Source: an uncultured Caulobacterales bacterium (GTDB lineage: Bacteria; Pseudomonadota; Alphaproteobacteria; Caulobacterales; Maricaulaceae). Taken from it: a stretch of 64,000 nucleotides of DNA. The notes under the pieces were generated by a model. That model ran no database searches and had not been told where the DNA came from. It saw only the letters and a list, made by a program, of their open reading frames with translations. The stretch spans positions 243,315 through 307,314 of the forward strand of contig CALFUN010000007.1 of the NCBI GenBank assembly GCA_937929915.1, written 5' to 3'. This document shows positions 46,025 through 54,917 of this stretch, in pieces. Position 1 is the first letter of the stretch. The number at the start of each line of letters is the position of its first letter. Position numbers and translations under genes: made by a program.

Positions 46025-46891
46025 CTAAACCAAGCCGTTAAGATGTGCGAAATAGGCATCTTCTAGGATAACATCGCTTTTTTCAAAACCCGCTTCGGGT
46101 TTGGTGTCGGCTAAAACGGAGACAATAACGCCGCCCATAAGATAGCGAGAGGATAAGAATTGATGCTTGGTTTTTGTCTCATCCAGCATATCCTTATCAA
46201 TTTTCTTGCGCCAAACTTTACCGCGAATTTTATCAATTAATGTTTCAGGTGCGCCGCGGGCAACAATTTTCCCTTCGCCCATAATGGCCATATCCGGACA
46301 AAGATCGCGTACATCTTCAACGATATGAGTGGAAAGGATAATGATTTTATCTTCGCCTGCTTCCGATAAAAGATCAAGAAAGCGCTGGCGTTCAAACGGA
46401 TCAAGCCCTGCCGTTGGTTCATCAACGATTAGAATTTTAGGATCTCCTAAAAGCGCTTGGGCTATGCCAAACCTTTGCCGCATTCCGCCAGAATATGTTG
46501 CCACAGACGCCGAAGAATGCTTGAGCAAATTCACATTTTGCAAGAGCGAGATAATTTGTTCCTCGCGGTCTTTTTTATTGTTGATACCCTTAAGAACAGC
46601 GATGTGATCGAGCAAGGCTTTGGCGCTCATGCGAGGATAGACCCCGAAATCTTGTGGTAAATAACCTAATGTCGAGCGCATCACATCTGGATTTACAACA
46701 ATATCTTGACCATCATAGGTTATCGAGCCTTCATCAGGCTTTTGCAATGTAGCGAGCGTGCGCATCAAAGTTGATTTCCCCGCACCATTTGGCCCAAGCA
46801 GGCCAAATAAACCCGGCTTTAAATCTAGCGAGATATTATTCATCGCATGAGTATCGCCAAAGCGTTTATGGATATTTTGAATGGATAGCAT
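46025..46891 (-). CDS. ABC transporter ATP-binding protein
   Basis: About 288 residues from the ATG at 46891 (M-L-S-I-Q-N-I-H-K-R-F-G), a likelier start than 46918 because the fold begins here. Walker A is G-P-N-G-A-G-K-S-T, the signature Y-S-G-G-M-R-Q-R, Walker B I-L-I-V-D-E-P-T-A-G-L-D-P. It is the ATPase for the permease/M1 fusion directly downstream. An 11-base inverted repeat lies upstream (46944-46975). Confidence 0.92.
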   Translation of the reverse strand: MLSIQNIHKRFGDTHAMNNISLDLKPGLFGLLGPNGAGKSTLMRTLATLQKPDEGSITYDGQDIVVNPDVMRSTLGYLPQDFGVYPRMSAKALLDHIAVLKGINNKKDREEQIISLLQNVNLLKHSSASVATYSGGMRQRFGIAQALLGDPKILIVDEPTAGLDPFERQRFLDLLSEAGEDKIIILSTHIVEDVRDLCPDMAIMGEGKIVARGAPETLIDKIRGKVWRKKIDKDMLDETKTKHQFLSSRYLMGGVIVSVLADTKPEAGFEKSDVILEDAYFAHLNGLV

Positions 46892-46943
46892 GGTGTCCGC
46901 CCTTCTACGCAACAACAAATATAAGGGCTAGATATACATGATA

Positions 46944-46975
46944 TTTATCGAAAAACAACAATAATTTTCGATAAA
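46944..46975 (-). promoter_or_regulatory. Inverted repeat operator candidate upstream of the ABC operon
   Basis: TTTATCGAAAA (46944-46954) and TTTTCGATAAA (46965-46975) are exact inverted copies with a 10-base spacer, and a further ATAAACGATAA follows. The sites lie 50 to 85 bases upstream of the ATPase start and may bind a dimeric regulator encoded elsewhere. TATCGA-type sites are known for some PadR-like regulators, but that link is only a guess. Confidence 0.5.
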
Positions 46976-46992
46976 CGATAAGAAAAATAGCT

Positions 46993-47601
46993 TTAGGCGC
47001 GTTCAATCGCTAATAAATCTACCTTTTTCCGCACCCCGCCTGCATAGCCTCCAAGCCCGCCATCGCTCCCAATAACCCGGTGGCATGGAATGATAATGGC
47101 TAGGCCATTGCGCGAATTTGCATTGGCAACGGCCCGCACAGCCTTAGGGTTCCCAACCATCTGTGCAAGCTGGGCGTAAGAGCGGGTTTGGCCATGCGGA
47201 ATTTGGCGAAGCTGTTGCCATGTCGCAGCCTGAAAGTCTGTACCTGTTGGCATGATGGCTGTTTTAAACTGATTGAGGCGACCTTTAAAATACTCGGACA
47301 ATTCGGTTTCTATTTGCTCAGTCACAGCCGTACGTCCAATTTTGATTGGCCGCTTACGAGTTTTATATAGGGTTTGAAATTGCCTTAGCATGGCTTTGCG
47401 CGTTGTAAATTCGAGCATAAAAATATGTGTGTTATCACAAATGGCCAGCATAGACCCCATAGGCGTATCTATCCAATCAAGCCATAATGGCGGCTGGGTA
47501 TTGGGTTGAAAGTTTTGCGAAAAATAGGCAGCGTGATGCGCGGTGAAACTCACGGCATTTTCAAACCCGGTTTGATTGATATTTGATTGTGTGTCTAACA
47601 T
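46993..47601 (-). CDS. ogt: Methylated-DNA-protein-cysteine methyltransferase
   Basis: A 202-residue Ogt/MGMT repair protein. The active site is I-I-P-C-H-R-V-I, followed by G-G-L-G-G-Y-A-G-G-V-R-K-K, and the helix-turn-helix (Y-A-Q-L-A-Q-M-V-G-N-P-K-A-V-R-A-V) is intact. It transfers the alkyl group of O6-alkylguanine to its own Cys in a single-use reaction. No Ada sensor domain is fused. It stands next to, but is not obviously part of, the ABC operon. Confidence 0.93.
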   Translation of the reverse strand: MLDTQSNINQTGFENAVSFTAHHAAYFSQNFQPNTQPPLWLDWIDTPMGSMLAICDNTHIFMLEFTTRKAMLRQFQTLYKTRKRPIKIGRTAVTEQIETELSEYFKGRLNQFKTAIMPTGTDFQAATWQQLRQIPHGQTRSYAQLAQMVGNPKAVRAVANANSRNGLAIIIPCHRVIGSDGGLGGYAGGVRKKVDLLAIERA

Positions 47602-47757
47602 GCCAACCTCTCATATAGGCTCTATCTTTGGGTAACTTATGCTTGTGAAGTCACCTTTGAATATTCTTCTCTTATACACGATTAGGTGACTCTTTTAAAT
47701 CAAGCATTGTTATTTTTAAAAAGACTGCCTAATCAGGCCCAAACTAAAGGGAACATC

Positions 47758-48387
47758 ATGAAAGTACATTTTCACAAAGGCGACTTGCCCAATGGCTTGG
47801 ATTTTGGACGCGCTGTTGCTGTTGATACCGAGACACAGGGTTTGTCAATGGTGCGCGATAAATTATGCCTTGTCCAGCTCTCTGCTGGTGACGGCGAGGC
47901 GCATATCGTACAGGTCGACCGCCGAACATATGCGTGCCCAAACCTCAAAGCTTTGCTGAGCGACCAATCCATCGAAAAGATTTTTCATTTTGCGCGGTTT
48001 GATGTGGCTGTGATTAAGCGAGATTTAGGCGTAATTTGTACGCCTGTATTTTGTACAAAAATTGCGTCTGGTCTTGTCCGTACTTATACGGATCGCCACG
48101 GCTTGAAAGATATTTGCAAAGAATTGCTATCTGTCGATATTTCCAAACAACAGCAAAGCTCTGATTGGGCCGCTGATGAGTTAACCGAAGCGCAGCTTAA
48201 TTATGCCGCCTCTGATGTGCTTTATTTGCACCAACTTAAAACCATTCTGTCGGCAAGGCTGCTCCGTGAAAACCGCTTTGATCTTGCAACCGCCTGTTTT
48301 GAGTTTTTACCAAGCCGCGCTGATCTTGATTTGCTTGGCTGGCATGATGTGGATATTTTCTCTCACCGTATGCGCAGAAGTGATTAA
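47758..48387 (+). CDS. rnd: Ribonuclease D (short form)
   Basis: 209 residues from the ATG at 47758 preceded by AAAGGGAA. It has a DEDDy exonuclease domain: V-D-T-E-T-Q-G-L, H-F-A-R-F-D-V-A-V, and Y-A-A-S-D-V-L-Y-L with the catalytic Tyr and Asp. The C-terminal HRDC domain of full-length RNase D is absent, as in the short alphaproteobacterial form. Such genes commonly precede lptC, as here. Confidence 0.9.
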   Translation: MKVHFHKGDLPNGLDFGRAVAVDTETQGLSMVRDKLCLVQLSAGDGEAHIVQVDRRTYACPNLKALLSDQSIEKIFHFARFDVAVIKRDLGVICTPVFCTKIASGLVRTYTDRHGLKDICKELLSVDISKQQQSSDWAADELTEAQLNYAASDVLYLHQLKTILSARLLRENRFDLATACFEFLPSRADLDLLGWHDVDIFSHRMRRSD

Positions 48388-48472
48388 ATGGGTATAAGGT
48401 CATCCTTAAGAAATCTTCATATGCTCACCTTTTCTATCGCCTTATAGGGGCATTTAATCTATAGCTTCGCGT

Positions 48473-49621
48473 ATGGATGCCACAATTACATCTCAAAGGT
48501 CTCATCAGGTCAGTGAGAACCTTGGCTTATGGGAGCCAAAGCGGACGTTAACGCTAGAAGCTGCGCGCCGCCATACACAACGCGTCAAGCTGTTTAGATT
48601 TGGGCTATTGGGCATGGCAGCCCTTCTGGCGGCGGCCTTAGTGTATCAGTTTTTCAATGAGGCTTCGACCACGGATTTTCTGGCAGATAATCCATCTGAA
48701 TCTGTCAAAATGGTGTTCCCGCAATATAGCGGCCAAACCGATGATGGCCTCCCATATTATTTAACAGCTGATACGGCAACGCGCCGGCTTAATAATCCAG
48801 ATGAAGTCTCTTTGGTAAACCCTGTTTTAGAATTTACGCGCAATGATGGCGTTGAAAGCTCATTTGTTGAATCTCTGACTGGGACATATAATGATGTTAC
48901 GAAGGTTTTGAACCTACAGCAAAATGTAACGCTAGATACGGATGATGGGTATAATTGTAAAACAATGCAGGCGCGGATTATAACGGATGCCAAACGCATT
49001 GATGGAGATACGCCGATTAGCTGCACAGGTAGCTTTGGGCTCGTCAATGGCAATAGCTATACCATTCAAGACAATTATACGGTCTTTATTTTTAAAGATG
49101 GTATGGACGGCATCATTGAGCGTGACCCTGCTAGTCTTGACCCAACGACTGAAAACTTTGGATTTACAGGTGATGACCCCATTCATGTGAAGGCTGAAAT
49201 TGCGACATATCGCGGCGGAACCACAGACCTTGAGGGGGATGTTATTGTCAAGCAAGACACGGCGACGATTTATTCTGATACAATGGAAATCTTGCGAAAT
49301 GAAACGGCATCAGAGACTACGGATAGTTTGAGATTGGGAGAAATTAAGCAAATTACCTCTAAAGGTAATTTCCGATATAAGACGCCCGAAAATGATGTCA
49401 CAGGCCAACAAGGCATATATGAGCGTAACAAAAATATTATCACAATTTCAGGTGACGTATTGGCCAAACAAGCTAATGGAAATACAGCAAAATCTGATCG
49501 CTTGATCTATAATACAAATACAGAAGCGATTCGGTTTATCGGAGATTGTTCGGGCTCAAGCTGTGAAAGTTTTTCTGGTGGGCGTACGCGGATTGTGATT
49601 TCTGGCGAAACCGCAAATTAA
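48473..49621 (+). CDS. lptC: LPS export protein LptC, long form
   Basis: A 382-residue protein, about twice the length of E. coli LptC (191). A basic cytoplasmic N-terminus leads to a membrane helix near residues 45-62, then an LptC beta-jellyroll (Y-L-T-A-D-T-A-T-R near 100). The second half repeats an OstA/LptA-like pattern (H-V-K-A-E-I-A-T-Y, D-L-E-G-D-V near 245, then G-N-T-A-K-S-D-R-L). It passes LPS from the LptBFG pump to LptA. It leads the lptC-lptA-lptB operon. Confidence 0.88.
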   Translation: MDATITSQRSHQVSENLGLWEPKRTLTLEAARRHTQRVKLFRFGLLGMAALLAAALVYQFFNEASTTDFLADNPSESVKMVFPQYSGQTDDGLPYYLTADTATRRLNNPDEVSLVNPVLEFTRNDGVESSFVESLTGTYNDVTKVLNLQQNVTLDTDDGYNCKTMQARIITDAKRIDGDTPISCTGSFGLVNGNSYTIQDNYTVFIFKDGMDGIIERDPASLDPTTENFGFTGDDPIHVKAEIATYRGGTTDLEGDVIVKQDTATIYSDTMEILRNETASETTDSLRLGEIKQITSKGNFRYKTPENDVTGQQGIYERNKNIITISGDVLAKQANGNTAKSDRLIYNTNTEAIRFIGDCSGSSCESFSGGRTRIVISGETAN

Positions 49622-49642
49622 ATGCGCTCGAAGGTCAAATGA

Positions 49643-50176
49643 ATGAGGATTGGCATGAAAATAATGGTAAAAGCTTTGCCTGTGGTTTTGACGGCAGGTT
49701 ATGTTCTTTTAATGTCCGTCGCCGCCCAAGCGCAATTTGCTCGTAATTCGGGACAAGATACCATAATTGATGCAGATGACACTGTCAGCGTAGGTGATTT
49801 GACAACTTTGACAGGGCAGGTTGATATTCGGCAAGGCGATACGCGTATGCTAGCTGATAAGGTTGTGTTAGACCGTAGCGGTAACCCTAATGTCAATTCA
49901 GGCATAAAAAGCGCTGTTGCGACAGGGAATTTCTATTACATAACGCCTGAACAAGAAGTGCGCGGAGATAAAGGCGTGTTTGATGGTGCAACCGATGAAT
50001 TTACCATCACGGGTAATGTTATACTTTTGCAAGATGATAGCGTGGTGACAGGGTCACGGCTCATTTATAATGTTAAAACAGAACAGGCGCGCGTTGTGAG
50101 TGATTGTAAAGGGCGCAAATGTGGCCCGCGCCGCCGCGTGTCCATTTTAATTAAAAATAATGCAAATGCGGAATAA
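49643..50176 (+). CDS. lptA: LPS export protein LptA (OstA-like)
   Basis: A 177-residue periplasmic protein: signal peptide (hydrophobic core near residues 10-25, cleavage near A-Q-A), then an OstA domain with D-A-D-D-T-V-S-V, G-Q-V-D-I-R-Q-G-D-T-R and N-V-K-T-E-Q-A. It forms the bridge that carries LPS across the periplasm. The start is one of three close Mets (49643, 49655, 49664). It lies 21 bases after lptC and is followed by lptB. Confidence 0.92.
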   Translation: MRIGMKIMVKALPVVLTAGYVLLMSVAAQAQFARNSGQDTIIDADDTVSVGDLTTLTGQVDIRQGDTRMLADKVVLDRSGNPNVNSGIKSAVATGNFYYITPEQEVRGDKGVFDGATDEFTITGNVILLQDDSVVTGSRLIYNVKTEQARVVSDCKGRKCGPRRRVSILIKNNANAE

Positions 50177-50228
50177 TAATGAATAATGACTATGGCGTGG
50201 CTCAAACCTAACAAAGAATGAGATAATT

Positions 50229-50999
50229 ATGGCTGAAGCCGACCCTTTTAAAAAATCAACATCAAGTGTTAGTCTGCCAAGCACAGGGCTTGCCGCGAAT
50301 AATATCGGTAAAGCCTATCGTGGCCGCGTGGTTGTCAAAGATATTACTTTGACCGTGCAGCGCGGCGAAGTTGTGGCTCTGATGGGGCCAAATGGTGCGG
50401 GTAAAACAACCAGTTTTTACATGATTATGGGACTGATAGAGGCCGACCGCGGATCAATCTCACTGGATGGCCAAGATATTACAAAACTGCCTATGTATCA
50501 ACGCGCCCGTTTGGGTGTTGGTTATTTGCCGCAAGAGCAATCTATTTTTCGCGGGCTAACGGTTGAAGAAAATATTCGCGCAGTTGTGCAATTAACAGAA
50601 AAAAATAGGTCTAAATGGAATGATAATGTTGATGCGCTTTTAGATGAGCTTAACATTGGTCATATTAAAAAAAGCCCCGCCCTTGCCTTATCTGGCGGTG
50701 AGCGCCGCCGCGTTGAAATTGCCCGAGCGCTGGCCTCGCGCCCAAGCTTTATTTTGCTCGATGAACCGTTTACGGGCATTGACCCGATCGCGATCGCTGA
50801 TATTTCTGAACTTGTGCTTTATTTGAAGAAGCGCGGGATCGGGATATTGATTACAGATCACCGCGTGCGCGAAACGCTCGATATTGTAGACCGCGCTTCT
50901 ATTTTATTTCAAGGTGAGGCGCTATTTGAAGGTACGCCTGATGAAATTCGCGCCAATAAAGATGTGCGGCGTGTGTATTTGGGCGAAAAATACGCTTAA
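50229..50999 (+). CDS. lptB: LPS export ABC transporter ATP-binding protein LptB
   Basis: A 256-residue ATPase with G-P-N-G-A-G-K-T-T near 57, signature L-S-G-G-E-R-R-R near 155 and Walker B F-I-L-L-D-E-P-F-T-G-I-D-P. The L-S-G-G-E-R-R-R variant and the surrounding operon identify LptB rather than a branched-chain amino-acid ATPase. It powers LPS extraction by LptFG. A shared terminator follows at 51025. Confidence 0.95.
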   Translation: MAEADPFKKSTSSVSLPSTGLAANNIGKAYRGRVVVKDITLTVQRGEVVALMGPNGAGKTTSFYMIMGLIEADRGSISLDGQDITKLPMYQRARLGVGYLPQEQSIFRGLTVEENIRAVVQLTEKNRSKWNDNVDALLDELNIGHIKKSPALALSGGERRRVEIARALASRPSFILLDEPFTGIDPIAIADISELVLYLKKRGIGILITDHRVRETLDIVDRASILFQGEALFEGTPDEIRANKDVRRVYLGEKYA

Positions 51000-51024
51000 A
51001 ATATTCGGCTAATTATCCAGTCAT

Positions 51025-51056
51025 TAAAAAACCCGCCCTCATAGAGAGCGGGTTAT
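51025..51056. terminator. Bidirectional terminator (lptB / mscL)
   Basis: AACCCGC pairs with GCGGGTT, extended by CTC/GAG, between the convergent lptB and mscL genes. The minus strand has a clear T-run after the stem, so it best fits mscL, with lptB sharing it. Confidence 0.85.
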
Positions 51057-51078
51057 TAAATTTAATGGAAATAAATGA

Positions 51079-51492
51079 TTATTTCTTCGCGAGTAAGTCC
51101 CGAATTTCAGCGAGAAGCACTTCATTTGCAGGCGGGGCTGCTGGCGCTTCTTCTTCAGCCTTTTTCGCTTTGTTCATACCTTTGATCATTATGAATAAAA
51201 CCCAAGCCAAGATCACAAATGCAATCATAGCATTGATGAATGAGCCATAGCTAATCGCCGAGCCTGTGCCTTCAACTACAGCCCCTGCTGCATCAATTTC
51301 AGCAGGTGTTAGCACGATTTTTTTAGAACTAAAATCAAGACCGCCGCTAAAATGACCTATAACAGGCATGATGACATCTTCGATAAGTGATTTTATCACT
51401 GTCCCAAAAGCGCCGCCCATGATGATACCGACAGCCATGTCCATCATGTTGCCTTTCATCGCAAAGTCTTTAAATTCAGAAATCATTCCCAT
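51079..51492 (-). CDS. mscL: Large-conductance mechanosensitive channel MscL
   Basis: A 137-residue protein with the MscL signature: F-A-M-K-G-N-M-M-D-M-A-V-G-I-I-M-G-G-A-F-G at about residues 10-30 (the first pore helix), a periplasmic loop, a second helix near 83-105 and a charged C-terminal helix (K-K-A-E-E). It releases solutes under extreme membrane tension. Together with the MscS channel at 1.3 kb it gives the cell both standard osmotic valves. Confidence 0.95.
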   Translation of the reverse strand: MGMISEFKDFAMKGNMMDMAVGIIMGGAFGTVIKSLIEDVIMPVIGHFSGGLDFSSKKIVLTPAEIDAAGAVVEGTGSAISYGSFINAMIAFVILAWVLFIMIKGMNKAKKAEEEAPAAPPANEVLLAEIRDLLAKK

Positions 51493-51596
51493 GTGTATTC
51501 CCCTATAATTAATGATAATGTGTGAATGTCATATCCGCACATATAATGCCCCTGCGAGTCTTATAGCTGCGGCAAAATGACTAATAAAGTCTTAAT

Positions 51597-51881
51597 TTAT
51601 GTTGAGGCGTCTATTCTGTGACGAAGTTCCTTGCCCGTTCGAAAGAAGGGAACGTGCTTTTCGGGGACATCAACACTTTTGCCAGTGCGAGGATTGCGGC
51701 CAGAGCGGGCCTTGCGGTGACGTACTGAAAAGGCTCCAAAACCGCGTAATTCCACGCGCGCGCCGCGTTCAAGGGTTTGGGTGATTGATTCTAAAAACAC
51801 AGATACTACCCTCTCAACATCCCGGCGGGTTAAGTGCGGGTTTTCTTCGTGCATAATGTCGATAAGTTCAGAGCGTAACAT
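51597..51881 (-). CDS. ihfB: Integration host factor subunit beta
   Basis: A 94-residue HU/IHF protein. The flexible arm has [11 protein letters not shown] with the conserved Pro that inserts into DNA, preceded by G-F-G-A-F. The N-terminus (M-L-R-S-E-L-I-D) and operon context (downstream of rpsA) distinguish IHF-beta from HU. It bends DNA at specific sites, including possibly the IHF-like site in the origin. Confidence 0.95.
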   Translation of the reverse strand: MLRSELIDIMHEENPHLTRRDVERVVSVFLESITQTLERGARVELRGFGAFSVRHRKARSGRNPRTGKSVDVPEKHVPFFRTGKELRHRIDAST

Positions 51882-51938
51882 GCCCTTTATTAATCAAAAA
51901 CTTAAGGGGTGCGTCAATCTATTTCTACAATTAGGTAT

Positions 51939-51960
51939 AAAAAAAGCCCCCAATGGGGAC
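51939..51960 (-). terminator. Terminator downstream of rpsA
   Basis: On the minus strand GTCCCC pairs with GGGGGC around an ATT loop, followed by a run of seven T. It lies between rpsA and ihfB, so ihfB may need its own promoter or read-through. Confidence 0.85.
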
Positions 51961-52000
51961 TTTATAATGAATTTTATATCTTTAAGCGCGTATTTGCGGC

Positions 52001-53692
52001 TTAATCATTCCCTTTTAAGGCAGCACCTAGGATGTCACCAAGGGACGCGCCAGAATCAGTAGAGCCATATTGCTGCACAGCTTCTTTCTCTTCGGCAATT
52101 TCAAGCGCCTTGATAGAAAGCTGATATTGGCCTTTCGCGGCGCGAGTGACCATTGCGTCAACTTTGTCGCCGACAGCGAAACGCTCTGGGCGCTGTTCTG
52201 AACGCTCACGTGACAAATCACCTTTGCGGATAAAGGCTTGTGTTTCGCCTTCATCGCCAAAGGTTACATCCAGACCGGCTGGCTGAACATTTGTGACAGT
52301 ACATGTGACAGTGGCACCGCGGGCTGCACCTTTACCAGCCGCAGGGCCAGAATCTTTAATAAGCTGCTTGATACCCAAAGAGATGCGCTCTTTGTCAATG
52401 TCGACCTCAAGAATTTTGGCTTCGACTTCGTCGCCTTTCTTGTAGTCTTGTAGCGCCTCTTCGCCGGCCTTATCCCATGACAGGTCAGATAAATGCGCCA
52501 TGCCGTCAATATCGCCGTCCAAACCAATGAACAGGCCAAATTCTGTGACAGAGCGTACTTCGCCTTTAATCACAGAGCCAACTGGGAAGCGGTCAGAGAA
52601 GCTATCCCAAGGATTGGCTTGAACCTGCTTGATACCCAAGCTGATACGGCGTTTTTCTTGGTCAACTTCGAGAACTTCGACTTCAATAGATTGCGATGTT
52701 GATACGATTTTACCTGGATGAACATTTTTCTTCGTCCAAGACATTTCAGAGACATGAACAAGACCTTCAACACCTTCTTCAAGCTCGATAAATGCACCGT
52801 AATCGGCAATATTTGTGACTGTCCCTGTATGACGTGTGCCAACGATGTATTTTGCGGCTGCCACTGTCCACGGATCTTCTTGGAGTTGTTTCATGCCAAG
52901 GCTGATGCGCTGTGTTTCAGGGTTAATGCGGACGATTTTGACCTGAACCGTATCGCCAACCGCCAAAACTTGGCTTGGGTGGCTTACGCGGCGCCAGCTC
53001 ATATCTGTGACATGGAGAAGGCCGTCAATACCGCCAAGGTCAACAAATGCCCCGTAATCTGTGATGTTTTTGACAACACCTTCGCGAACTTCGCCTTCAG
53101 CCAACTGGCCGACAAGCTCGGCGCGCTGTTCTGCACGGCTTTCTTCGAGAATAGCGCGGCGTGAGACAACGATATTTCCGCGGGCGCGGTCCATTTTCAA
53201 AATCACAAATGGCTGTTCTTGATTCATTAATGGCCCAACATCGCGCACGGGGCGGATGTCAACTTGTGAGCCTGGCAAGAAGGCATTAATGCCGCCAAGA
53301 TCAACTGTGAAACCACCTTTAACGCGGCCAACAATAGCGCCTGTGACGGGTTCTTCTTTTTCGAAGAATTTGGACATTTTAATCCAGCTTTCTTCGCGGC
53401 GCGCTTTGTCGCGCGAGAGAACAGCGTCGCCCAAAGCATTTTCAATGCGCTCAAGGTAAATGTCGACAGTATCGCCAACGCCAACAGTTTCGTCTGAGCC
53501 AGGGGTATAAAATTCCCGCATTGGAATGCGGCCTTCGGTCTTTAAGCCAATATCGATGACAACAATGTCTTTTTCGATAGCGGTAACAGTGCCTTTGATC
53601 ACTGAGCCTTCATTCATTGGGCTTGTTTCAAAGGACGCTTCGAACATCGAAGCAAAATCATCAGTGGTGGGGTTGAGTGTATCCTGAGCCAT
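52001..53692 (-). CDS. rpsA: 30S ribosomal protein S1
   Basis: A 563-residue protein with six S1 RNA-binding repeats; characteristic [16 protein letters not shown] and H-V-S-E-M-S-W motifs recur through the middle repeats, and the last two are weaker. S1 binds mRNA and helps initiate translation. Length and repeat number match alphaproteobacterial S1. In the conserved order aroA-cmk-rpsA-ihfB, a reversed stealth gene is inserted between cmk and rpsA. Confidence 0.96.
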   Translation of the reverse strand: MAQDTLNPTTDDFASMFEASFETSPMNEGSVIKGTVTAIEKDIVVIDIGLKTEGRIPMREFYTPGSDETVGVGDTVDIYLERIENALGDAVLSRDKARREESWIKMSKFFEKEEPVTGAIVGRVKGGFTVDLGGINAFLPGSQVDIRPVRDVGPLMNQEQPFVILKMDRARGNIVVSRRAILEESRAEQRAELVGQLAEGEVREGVVKNITDYGAFVDLGGIDGLLHVTDMSWRRVSHPSQVLAVGDTVQVKIVRINPETQRISLGMKQLQEDPWTVAAAKYIVGTRHTGTVTNIADYGAFIELEEGVEGLVHVSEMSWTKKNVHPGKIVSTSQSIEVEVLEVDQEKRRISLGIKQVQANPWDSFSDRFPVGSVIKGEVRSVTEFGLFIGLDGDIDGMAHLSDLSWDKAGEEALQDYKKGDEVEAKILEVDIDKERISLGIKQLIKDSGPAAGKGAARGATVTCTVTNVQPAGLDVTFGDEGETQAFIRKGDLSRERSEQRPERFAVGDKVDAMVTRAAKGQYQLSIKALEIAEEKEAVQQYGSTDSGASLGDILGAALKGND

Positions 53693-53915
53693 GCTCTTGG
53701 ATCTCCAAATTTAAGTATGCCAACGGCGATAATGCATTTTGCGAGCCGCGGTCTAGCTCGGCCAATCCGAGCGTTTTATAAAGCAAAACGGCAAGCGCGA
53801 GGCTCGCCGTAAAACGTGAAAAGTCTATAGGTGACATTTTTGGTGCGCGCAAGGCCTGATGCTGTAAGCTTTTGTAAATACTTGATGCCTCCGTTTAACC
53901 ACGTTATGGGGCGAT

Positions 53916-54917
53916 ATGACACGCAATTCGCAGACTAACACACGCTCTACTAATAGAGCGCCAATAGACATTATTATTACGTGGTTTGATGGCCGCGATA
54001 TTGAACATCTTAAAATACGTTCTGAGTATAGCGCCAAGCATAATAATACGTCTGAAGCCCCGCCACTCGCTGCAGAAGTCAATGCCGCACGCCGCTTAAG
54101 CTATGCCAATGAACTTGATATAGCTTTGCGCAGTATTGATCGTTATGCACCGTGGGTTCGAAAAGTTTTCATCATTACAAATGGCCAAATCCCAAAAGAT
54201 TTAGACGCCTTGCCCGAAGACTTGCAGGCCAAAATTAATATCGTAGATCATAAAGTCATCTTTGCTGGCCATCATGATTATCTGCCAACTTTTAATGCTA
54301 TCGCCATAGAAACAGTTATGTGGAGAATTCCTGATTTATCCGAGCAATTCATCTTTTTTAATGATGATATGTTCTTAACCGCGCCTTGTGAACCAGAGTT
54401 ATTTTTTAGCTGCGGCACAACAACATTAATGGGCAAGTGGGTATCTTTACCTACAGGCAAAGCAGCAAGCTTTGCTAAGAGCATTCACAGGGCCGCAAAA
54501 TTAAATGCCGCAGCAGCTATGGGATTTTCAGCAGAAAAATTCTTTTCCCAAGCCCATGTCGCCATGCCGATGCGGGTTAGCGTCCTTAAGACTATCTTTG
54601 ATTCCTATCCGAATTGGTTCGCGCATAATGCAGCCTCGCGTTTTCGCGGTGCAGATCAATATCTCGTCCAAGGCTTATTCGCGCATCACATTATAAATAC
54701 ACAATCAGCTACGTTTCCAAAGCGCCGTTTTGATCAAAACATGTCTGCGAGCTATTGTAAAAAAGTGCCCTATTGGGTGTTTAAAGTAAATTGCGCTTTG
54801 ATTAAATTTTGGCCCAAGCGATTTCGTTTAATTTGCGTCAATGATTTATCATTATTAAATGAACGATTTGGCGGAAAAGCTAGCGATATGATCCGCAAGG
54901 CTATTGGTATTAGCTAA
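53916..54917 (+). CDS. Stealth-family sugar-phosphate phosphotransferase
   Basis: A 333-residue protein with the stealth conserved regions: I-D-I-I-I-T-W-F-D-G-R-D at 17-28 (CR1), E-L-D-I-A-L-R-S-I-D-R-Y-A-P-W near 68 (CR2), F-I-F-F-N-D-D-M-F-L near 145 with the acidic pair, and N-W-F-A-H-N near 230. The family transfers hexose-1-phosphate from nucleotide sugars to growing capsule or exopolysaccharide. It lies in reverse between rpsA and cmk, overlapping the cmk stop by four bases. Confidence 0.85.
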   Translation: MTRNSQTNTRSTNRAPIDIIITWFDGRDIEHLKIRSEYSAKHNNTSEAPPLAAEVNAARRLSYANELDIALRSIDRYAPWVRKVFIITNGQIPKDLDALPEDLQAKINIVDHKVIFAGHHDYLPTFNAIAIETVMWRIPDLSEQFIFFNDDMFLTAPCEPELFFSCGTTTLMGKWVSLPTGKAASFAKSIHRAAKLNAAAAMGFSAEKFFSQAHVAMPMRVSVLKTIFDSYPNWFAHNAASRFRGADQYLVQGLFAHHIINTQSATFPKRRFDQNMSASYCKKVPYWVFKVNCALIKFWPKRFRLICVNDLSLLNERFGGKASDMIRKAIGIS

